From an uncultured Lachnoclostridium sp. (GTDB taxonomy: Bacteria > Bacillota > Clostridia > Lachnospirales > Lachnospiraceae): 64,000 bases of DNA. The stretch is from the NCBI GenBank assembly GCA_946415315.1, contig CAMKRZ010000002.1, positions 124,001 to 188,000 of the forward strand, read 5' to 3'. Positions 9,720 to 15,536 of this stretch are shown piece after piece; the stretch's first letter is position 1, and every line of letters starts with the position of its first letter. The position numbers and the translations under genes were made by a program. A model generated the notes under the pieces. It was given only the letters and a program-made list of their open reading frames with translations. It ran no database searches and was not told where the DNA came from.

Positions 9720-9755
9720 CAAAGAAACAGGCCGGCGAGAAGACTCTCACCGGCC
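9720..9755 (-). terminator. terminator after the PaaI-type thioesterase gene
   Basis: 26-base hairpin with 11-bp arms (GGCCGG then GAGA on one side, TCTC then CCGGCC on the other). On the minus strand it is followed by a T-rich tract (TGTTTCTTT). It separates the ald/thioesterase transcript from the thrC promoter. Confidence 0.85.
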
Positions 9756-9764
9756 TTAGCCAGA

Positions 9765-10163
9765 TCATAATTTGAAACCGCTTCCGACAAACTGTGCAAT
9801 GTCGCGTCCGGTGTCATCGGTCACATCCACGTTGATGACGGTCGTACTGCGCCCTGTCTTGCGACAGACGGCCTTCGCGGAAAGCTTCGTTCCCTTCGGC
9901 GCGCCGAGGTAGTTGATGCTCACCTGCTGCGCCACCGTCGGCCGGTGGATCTGGTTCGCGCACACGGCAAATGCGAAATCCGCGAGCGTAAACATCACGC
10001 CTCCCATGATGCCTCCGTTGGCGTTTTTATGCCGTTCCGTGAGCGTCATGTCGCAGATCGCGTAGTTATCGCCGAGCTCACGAAGTTCCATTCCGTTCTC
10101 CGTGGCAAACCGGTCTCCCCTGAAATACTCTCTCGCTTCTTCCGTCGATGCAAATGTACCCAT
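9765..10163 (-). CDS. PaaI-family hotdog-fold thioesterase
   Basis: 132-residue single hotdog-domain protein of the PaaI/YigI-like acyl-CoA thioesterase family. The family core is visible as RHKNANGGIMGGVMFTLADFAFAVCAN (Asn, Gly and Asp of the active-site helix) followed by VSINYLGAPKGTKLSAKA. These enzymes hydrolyse CoA thioesters in the cytoplasm; the substrate cannot be told from sequence. It follows ald by 45 bases on the same strand and ends at a strong terminator, so ald and this gene probably form one transcript. Confidence 0.88.
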   Translation of the reverse strand: MGTFASTEEAREYFRGDRFATENGMELRELGDNYAICDMTLTERHKNANGGIMGGVMFTLADFAFAVCANQIHRPTVAQQVSINYLGAPKGTKLSAKAVCRKTGRSTTVINVDVTDDTGRDIAQFVGSGFKL

Positions 10164-10208
10164 ATATCAGTTTCCTGTCTCTTGTATTCTTTTGTTCAGC
10201 CGTGATCC

Positions 10209-11321
10209 TCAGATCAGCGTCATCAGATTCACATACTCGCGTCCCAGGCTTGTCGCAACATTCCTGTTGACGATCTTGCCGTCATAGACGTTCGCGCCGT
10301 TCGCAAGGCCCGCGTTCTTCTTCATCGCTGCCTCAAAACCGAGGTCGGCGATCATTTTCCCGTAACGGAACGTTGCGTTCGCAAGCGCCACCGTCGAGGT
10401 GTACGGAACCGAGCCGGGCATGTTGCCGACACAGTAATGAACGATGCCCTCCTCGATAAATACGGGATCGTCGTGCGTCGTCACGTGCGAGGTCTCGCAG
10501 CAACCGCCCTGGTCGATCGCGATATCGACAATGACAGCGCCCTTCTTCATGAGCTTCAGGTGCTCTCTGCGCACCAGCTTCGGTGTCGTGCCGCCCGGGA
10601 TGAGAACGGAACCGATTACAAGATCCGCGGTCTTCAGGCATTTGCGGATGTTGCCCTCGGTGCTCATCAGCGTCGTGATGGACGAGCCGAAAATGTCGGA
10701 CAGATAGGAAAGGCGGTTGAGATTCACGTCGAGAAGCGTAACATTTGCGCCTACGCCCACTGCCGCTTTCGCAGCGTATGTGCCCGCGATACCGCCGCCG
10801 ATGATGACAACGTTGCCGGGTGCAACGCCCGGAACACCGCTCAGCAGAAGGCCGCGTCCGCCGAACTTCTTCTCAAGGTATTTTGCGCCTTCCTGAATGC
10901 TCAGGCGACCCGCGATCTGGCTCATCGGGCGAAGGCAGGGAAGATTGCCCGCCTCGTCGGTGATCGTCTCAAACGCTACGGCCTTTACCTTGCGCTCCAC
11001 AAGAGCGTCCGTGAGCGCGGGGTTCGGTGCAAGATGCAGATATGTGTAAAGGATCTGTCCCTCTCTCATGCGGTCGTACTCGCACTCCTCCGGCTCCTTG
11101 ACCTTGACGATCATGTCCGCCTGTGCCCATACATCCTCCGCGTTGCCGAGGATCTTCGCACCCGCTTCCTCATACTCCGCATCGGCAAATCCGGCTCCCT
11201 CGCCGGCACCCTGCTCGACAAGCACGGTGTGTCCCCCATTGACAAATGCCGCCACGTTGTCCGGCGTCAAACCTACGCGAAACTCCTGATTCTTCAGTTC
11301 TCTGGTTGTTCCGATGATCAT
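10209..11321 (-). CDS. ald: alanine dehydrogenase
   Basis: NAD-dependent alanine dehydrogenase (L-alanine to pyruvate plus ammonia), 370 residues, the usual length. The N-terminus MIIGTTRELKNQEFRVGLTP is typical. The substrate lysine is in VKVKEP and the catalytic histidine in YTYLHLAPN. The NAD-binding Rossmann motif is VVIIGGGIAGTYAA near residue 170, and HYCVGNMPGSVPYTST near residue 300 is also diagnostic. The ribosome site is GGAGAAGG. The 169-base upstream gap contains one CATTTTCC octamer (11428) and a possible extended -10 (TGGTAAACT), but no convincing -35. Confidence 0.97.
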   Translation of the reverse strand: MIIGTTRELKNQEFRVGLTPDNVAAFVNGGHTVLVEQGAGEGAGFADAEYEEAGAKILGNAEDVWAQADMIVKVKEPEECEYDRMREGQILYTYLHLAPNPALTDALVERKVKAVAFETITDEAGNLPCLRPMSQIAGRLSIQEGAKYLEKKFGGRGLLLSGVPGVAPGNVVIIGGGIAGTYAAKAAVGVGANVTLLDVNLNRLSYLSDIFGSSITTLMSTEGNIRKCLKTADLVIGSVLIPGGTTPKLVRREHLKLMKKGAVIVDIAIDQGGCCETSHVTTHDDPVFIEEGIVHYCVGNMPGSVPYTSTVALANATFRYGKMIADLGFEAAMKKNAGLANGANVYDGKIVNRNVATSLGREYVNLMTLI

Positions 11322-11490
11322 TGATTTCCTTCTCCTTTGTCTGGTTTCTCGGCAAATAAGGCTCGCTTATCGCCGCAGGCGTCCCCGCATTTTCGGTTGC
11401 GACATTCCGGGCTATGCCGGTCAGTCGCATTTTCCGTGGTGCGCCTTGGCAGTTAGTTTACCATAGTTTGCCTGTCTGCGCCACATTTTT

Positions 11491-12603
11491 TTATAACGAA
11501 CGTTGAAATTCATCAATGATCCCGCAAAGTTCGGACATCTGATTTCGAATATCCCGTGCAAAAGCAAGATTCAGTTTTGCCTTCCGAAGGTTCTGAAGCG
11601 GCTCCTCAATCTTGAAGTACACGTCGCCGCTCAGATAGTCCGTCAGATACCTCGCTGCCAGCTCGGCCGTAACCGCGAGTGTGCACGGCGCCATGGCCGC
11701 GACCTCTTCCTCGGTAAGAAAGCTTTTCGTCTCCTCCAGGTACCCCTTCGCGATAATGCGGAACCGGTTCCGGTCAAGCCGTACCTCCGGCTCATCCGCG
11801 GTGCCTTCGATGATCTTCGCAACAGACCGCACGGAGTCCGCAAAATCATACGCGATCATGCCTTCCATCACGGTGTCAAAATCGATGACGACGGCACCGT
11901 ACGGCGGCACATGCCCGGTAAACAGAACGTTGTTGAATTTGGTGTCGTTGTGAACCACGCGGATCGGGAATTCCCCCGCCGCGTAGCGAAGCGAGACATC
12001 GCAGGCTTCCTCCTCCATTTCTTTCAACAGGACAAGTTCCCTGCGCACGTCCGTAGTCCTTCCGCACACGTCCTCATCCGCAGCCTTCCAGAGCTGCCGA
12101 AATCTCGTGTACGTATCATGGAAGCCACGTTCCGCACCGCGCAGCCGTTTCGGCGGCAGGTCGGCAAGCGCCGCGTCAAACTGTCCGAACGCTCTCGCCA
12201 TCGCGTAGAGAACGCCCTCGTCGTTCTGCGAAACCTCCGCAGACTCGAGGTACTCCTCGACTCTCCAGTACTCGGTATGATACTGCGGTGGCTGCGCCGC
12301 CGCGCTGTGTCGCCGGATCTCCAGGAACCGCTCCCCGCTCACACCGACCGGGTACAGCTTTGCGCTGCGAATGCCCTTGCGCAGCAAATGGTCCGTCACA
12401 ACGACCATGTTGCGCAGCATCTGCCGCGGCTGCCGCACCGCCTCCGGGTTCAGTTTCTGCACAAGATACCGTGTCAGCCGCGCACCGTCGCGAACGCTCA
12501 CGCAGTATGTCCGGTTGACATTGCCGCCGTCGAGTTCCCGTTCCGAAACGATGCTGCCGGCGATCCCGTATCGTCGCAGAATTGTTTCCGTAATCCATCC
12601 CAT
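11491..12603 (-). CDS. aminoglycoside-phosphotransferase-fold kinase, N-acetylhexosamine 1-kinase (NahK)-like
   Basis: 370-residue protein kinase-like/APH-fold enzyme. The catalytic loop VHNDTKFNNVLF and the metal-binding VVIDFDTVMEGMIAYDFADSVR closely follow the pattern of NahK, which phosphorylates GlcNAc or GalNAc at C1. Position fits: it lies just downstream of glmM and nagB, so an amino-sugar salvage role is sensible. Start choice: ATG at 12603 (MGWITETILRRYG) has a purine-rich GAGAGAG site; an in-frame ATG at 12642 is possible. Alternative assignments are other APH-type small-molecule kinases such as homoserine or choline kinases, but the DTVM/DFADS pattern favours NahK. Function is inferred. 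Confidence 0.78.
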   Translation of the reverse strand: MGWITETILRRYGIAGSIVSERELDGGNVNRTYCVSVRDGARLTRYLVQKLNPEAVRQPRQMLRNMVVVTDHLLRKGIRSAKLYPVGVSGERFLEIRRHSAAAQPPQYHTEYWRVEEYLESAEVSQNDEGVLYAMARAFGQFDAALADLPPKRLRGAERGFHDTYTRFRQLWKAADEDVCGRTTDVRRELVLLKEMEEEACDVSLRYAAGEFPIRVVHNDTKFNNVLFTGHVPPYGAVVIDFDTVMEGMIAYDFADSVRSVAKIIEGTADEPEVRLDRNRFRIIAKGYLEETKSFLTEEEVAAMAPCTLAVTAELAARYLTDYLSGDVYFKIEEPLQNLRKAKLNLAFARDIRNQMSELCGIIDEFQRSL

Positions 12604-12748
12604 AGGAATTTTCTCTCTCTTGCAAGGAAACGCTGATTCCATCTGTCGATTTCGTCAGCGTTTCCCAAACATCATCTTCATTTGCCGATCACGTATGATC
12701 ACCGTCAGCGTTCCCTGATCGTCCGATCCGTGATCCCTTCAAGCGCAA

Positions 12749-14101
12749 TTACTTGATCTTTACAAGATGTCCGTTCTTCTTCATGGACTCGATGATCGCA
12801 TCCACATGCTTCTCACAGATTTCGTAAGTCTCTGCCTCAGACATGACGCGGAGCACGGGCTCTGTTCCGCTCGGACGAAGAAGCACACGGCCGGAATTGC
12901 CGAGTTCCGCCTTGCAGGCCTCAACCTGAAGGTTTACAGCCGGGTCTTCCATCGTAGCCTTCTTGTCGTCAACCACAACGTTCTTGAGAACCTGCGGATA
13001 CATCTCCACCTCGGACGCCAGCACCGAAAGAGGAAGCTGCGTCTCGATCATGACCATCATGACCATGATCGCCGTGAGGATACCGTCACCGGTGCGCGCG
13101 TATTTGCGGAAAATGACATGGCCGGAGTTCTCGCCGCCGATCAGGTGGTCCTTCTCCTTCATGTTCTCATATACGAAACGGTCGCCGACTGCGGTCTTCT
13201 CGTAGTCGATGCCGATGCGGTCGAGCGCCTTGTACAGGCCGAAGTTCGACATGATCGTCGTGACAACCGTGTTGCTCGGCAGCTGGCCGTTCTTCTTGAG
13301 ATGTTTCGCGCAGATGTACATGATCTGGTCGCCGTTCACGACGTTGCCGTTCTCGTCCACCGCCAGGCAGCGGTCCGCATCACCGTCAAATGCAAAACCG
13401 ACGTCTACATTGTTCGCCTTCACGAACTCCTGCAGTCCCTCAATATGAGTGGAACCGCAGCCGCGGTTGATGTTCGTGCCGTTCGGCTCGTTGTTGATCA
13501 CAAGCGTCTTCGCGCCGAGAGCATCAAATACGGAGCGGGCGATCATCCAGGAGCTGCCGTTTGCGCAGTCAAGCGCAACCTTGCGGTTCTCGAACGACTT
13601 GGTAGCCACGTTGGTGAGGTAACCGATGTAGCGGTTGCGTCCGGTGTAATAGTCCACCGTGCAGCCGATGTTCTCGCCCTTCGCGAACGGGATCTCCTCG
13701 ATCTCACCGTCGATATACTTCTCGATCTCATCCTGAAGCGCATCGTCCATCTTCTCGCCGTCGCCGTTCATCAGCTTGATGCCGTTGTCGGTGTAAGGGT
13801 TGTGGCTCGCGCTGATCATAACGCCGCAGTCAAAGCCGTCCGTTCTCGTGATGTACGATACGCACGGAGTCGTCGTTACATGCAAAAGATACGCATTCGC
13901 GCCGGAGGACGTGATGCCTGCAGCGAGCGCATTTTCATACATGTAGGAGGAACGTCTCGTATCCTTGCCGATCACGATGCGTGCCTGTCCGTTCTTGCTG
14001 TAGTGCCAGCCGAGGTACCGACCGATCTTGAATGCATGCTCCGCCGTCAAAACAACGCCGGACTCACCGCGAAAACCGTCAGTTCCGAAATATTTGCCCA
14101 T
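12749..14101 (-). CDS. glmM: phosphoglucosamine mutase
   Basis: Converts glucosamine-6-phosphate to glucosamine-1-phosphate on the way to UDP-GlcNAc and peptidoglycan. 450 residues, full length. The start MGKYFGTDGFRGESG is diagnostic, the phosphoserine loop is GVMISASHNPYTDNGIK near residue 100, the metal loop is AFDGDADRC near 240, and the C-terminal phosphate loop is RPSGTEPVLRVM. It has a strong GGAGG site. It lies between nagB (upstream, 94-base gap) and the NahK-like gene (downstream), so the three probably form an amino-sugar operon. In many Firmicutes glmM follows ybbR; here a ybbR gene lies about 50 kb away instead. Confidence 0.98.
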   Translation of the reverse strand: MGKYFGTDGFRGESGVVLTAEHAFKIGRYLGWHYSKNGQARIVIGKDTRRSSYMYENALAAGITSSGANAYLLHVTTTPCVSYITRTDGFDCGVMISASHNPYTDNGIKLMNGDGEKMDDALQDEIEKYIDGEIEEIPFAKGENIGCTVDYYTGRNRYIGYLTNVATKSFENRKVALDCANGSSWMIARSVFDALGAKTLVINNEPNGTNINRGCGSTHIEGLQEFVKANNVDVGFAFDGDADRCLAVDENGNVVNGDQIMYICAKHLKKNGQLPSNTVVTTIMSNFGLYKALDRIGIDYEKTAVGDRFVYENMKEKDHLIGGENSGHVIFRKYARTGDGILTAIMVMMVMIETQLPLSVLASEVEMYPQVLKNVVVDDKKATMEDPAVNLQVEACKAELGNSGRVLLRPSGTEPVLRVMSEAETYEICEKHVDAIIESMKKNGHLVKIK

Positions 14102-14195
14102 AGAGTGCCTCCTGAAAGGTGTAATGTATGGTTACGCCCGGAAACCGCCCGAACTCGCGGACGGTTCCGAAACGTCACACTCGTAAAATACGGCA

Positions 14196-14918
14196 TCAGC
14201 CGTTGTAGCATGCCTCATCGCAGACGAGCACAACATCGTCGTGCAGGTTGAGGAAGGATGCCGGGCAGCTCGTGGTAACCGTGCCCTTGAGCATCTGCAT
14301 AACCGCATCATGCTTGCCCTTGCCGTTCGCAAGGATGATGATCTTCTTTGCGGAGAGGATCGTGCCCATGCCCATGGTGAGCGCCTTGGTCGGAACGTCC
14401 GCCGCGCTTGCGAAGAAGCGAGCGTTCGCATCAATCGTATCCTCGGTCAGGCTCGTGATGTGCGTTGCAGGAACAAGCTCCGTGTCGGGCTCGTTAAACG
14501 CGATGTGACCGTTGCGGCCGATACCGAGCACCTGGATGTCAGCGCCGCCGAGGGAACGGACAAACGCCTCGTATCTCTTCGCCTCTGCCTCGCCGTCCGC
14601 TGCACTGCCCTGCGGAACATGCGTGTGCGTCTTGTCAATGTTAACCTTGTCGAACAGGTTCTTATTCATAAAATAGCGATAGCTCTGATCGTTGTCCGGG
14701 CTGATCGGATAGTACTCGTCGAGGTTGACCGTGGTCACCTGCGAAAAATCGATCTCGCCTGCCTTGTTCATCTCGGCAAGCTTTGCGTACATACCCTCAG
14801 GGGTGGAACCCGTAGCCAGACCGAGCACAGCGTTTGGTTTCTTCTTCATAACGTCGGCAACAATCTCCGCGGATTTAGCGGACATCTCAGCATAGTCCTT
14901 GCACACAATTACTTTCAT
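14196..14918 (-). CDS. nagB: glucosamine-6-phosphate deaminase
   Basis: Converts glucosamine-6-phosphate to fructose-6-phosphate plus ammonia, the catabolic exit for amino sugars. 240 residues. Motifs include GLATGSTPEGMYAKL near residue 35, the catalytic VNLDEYYPIS, and LGIGRNGHIAFNEP near 130. It heads the nagB-glmM-kinase unit and has its own near-consensus promoter (14986-15014) plus a leader hairpin. NagB (catabolic) and GlmM (anabolic) compete for glucosamine phosphate, so their joint transcription is somewhat unusual. Confidence 0.97.
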   Translation of the reverse strand: MKVIVCKDYAEMSAKSAEIVADVMKKKPNAVLGLATGSTPEGMYAKLAEMNKAGEIDFSQVTTVNLDEYYPISPDNDQSYRYFMNKNLFDKVNIDKTHTHVPQGSAADGEAEAKRYEAFVRSLGGADIQVLGIGRNGHIAFNEPDTELVPATHITSLTEDTIDANARFFASAADVPTKALTMGMGTILSAKKIIILANGKGKHDAVMQMLKGTVTTSCPASFLNLHDDVVLVCDEACYNG

Positions 14919-14958
14919 TGTTCGTCTCCTTGTTTACTTGTTTGTCTTCATTATCCAG

Positions 14959-14975
14959 GATGCACTTCGTGCATC
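14959..14975 (-). promoter_or_regulatory. nagB leader hairpin
   Basis: Perfect 7-bp inverted repeat GATGCAC / GTGCATC with a 3-base loop, at the very 5' end of the predicted nagB mRNA (start about 14979). There is no T tract, so it is probably a stability element or a protein site rather than a terminator. Confidence 0.45.
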
Positions 14976-14985
14976 ACACAAGGAT

Positions 14986-15014
14986 ATTTTACTGCCTTAA
15001 AGCGATGAAATCAA
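14986..15014 (-). promoter_or_regulatory. nagB promoter
   Basis: Minus-strand -35 TTGATT (15009-15014), 17-base spacer, -10 TAAAAT (14986-14991). Confidence 0.8.
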
Positions 15015-15298
15015 CGAAAAACTGCTGTTTTTCACAAATCTTCATATATCGTTTAATGTTTCTTAGCTTATCATTTAACTGTATTGTTATACGTTCATAT
15101 AACTTCATTTTTGTTTTGAACGAATTCCGGCGAGAATCGCCTGCAATCCGATCAACTTATCTACATTTTTTCCTCATTTTTTCGTTATTTTTCGTTTTTT
15201 CTCTCCATTCCGGCTCTTTGCGTTCAAATTTTTCAAAAATCTCGACGTATTTTTTTGCATTTTTGATTTTTGGCAGATTTTTCGCGTTCTGAAATTCG
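15015..15298. other. AT-rich gap with phased T-tracts (predicted bent DNA upstream of the small-RNA promoter)
   Basis: No gene is seen here. On the plus strand, runs of five to seven T are centred near 15168, 15179, 15190, 15198, 15231, 15253, 15262, 15270 and 15280, many of them spaced by about one helical turn. They end just before a consensus promoter at 15299. Such phased tracts bend DNA and act as UP-like elements at strong promoters. The composition contrasts sharply with the GC-rich neighbours. Short open frames inside it lack ribosome sites and are lysine- or phenylalanine-rich by composition only. Confidence 0.6.
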
Positions 15299-15327
15299 TT
15301 GACACTTTTTCCGCCCGGTTGTAGAAT
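15299..15327 (+). promoter_or_regulatory. strong orphan promoter of a small RNA
   Basis: Plus-strand -35 TTGACA (perfect, 15299-15304), 17-base spacer, -10 TAGAAT (15322-15327). It is the closest match to consensus in the window, and no protein gene follows it on the plus strand. The predicted start is about 15334. Confidence 0.85.
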
Positions 15328-15333
15328 TGCGTC

Positions 15334-15460
15334 GTAAATGCGCGAAAATCTCCGAGCACGCCTTCGCGGCGTAAAGGGTTACCGAACCCGTGAAGGCGTG
15401 CCCTCTCTCAACCAACCGTTACGACGGCTGGCAGATATATAATTCAGACGGTTGTTTTTT
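15334..15460 (+). ncRNA. predicted structured small RNA, family not recognised
   Basis: About 127 nt between the consensus promoter and a T6 tract. Structure seen in the sequence: a perfect 10-bp stem GCACGCCTTC (15356-15365) / GAAGGCGTGC (15392-15401), capped by an inner 5-bp hairpin GGGTT / AACCC with ACCG loop (15376-15389). Segments GTCGTAA (15331-15337) and TTACGAC (15419-15425) could close the whole molecule if transcription starts slightly early. A 3' stem CAACCGT / ACGGTTG (15413-15419, 15448-15454) is followed directly by TTTTTT, so it ends as an intrinsic terminator. It does not show the conserved sequences of SRP RNA, tmRNA, RNase P or common riboswitches, and is shorter than typical 6S RNA. 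The downstream gene is convergent, so it is not a leader. Confidence 0.6.
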
Positions 15461-15488
15461 CATTTTCTCTCTTCTCAATTTTTATCGT

Positions 15489-15520
15489 AAAAAGACCGCT
15501 TCCGACGGAAGCGGCCTTTT
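15489..15520. terminator. bidirectional terminator between the small RNA and the SH3 protein gene
   Basis: Perfect 8-bp stem CCGCTTCC / GGAAGCGG with a GAC loop (15496-15514). It is flanked by AAAAA on the left and TTTT on the right, so it can stop transcription from both directions. It is 17 bases after the stop of the SH3-domain gene. Confidence 0.88.
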
Positions 15521-15536
15521 ACATTTATTTGATTTT

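Noticed and set aside
12767-14251. Very long open frame antisense to glmM (also antisense to guaB at 45918-47354, the DXS-like gene at 37758-39374 and purD at 20945-22183)
   Set aside because: These frames mirror conserved enzyme genes with strong motifs on the other strand, carry Arg/His-rich low-quality sequence and lack ribosome sites. They result from the GC-rich third-codon position.
15174-15359. Lysine-rich 61-codon frame, and a Phe/Ser-rich plus-strand frame at 14918-15292, in the AT-rich gap
   Set aside because: No ribosome sites, compositions dictated by poly-A/T tracts, and they overlap the phased T-tracts and promoter of the small RNA.
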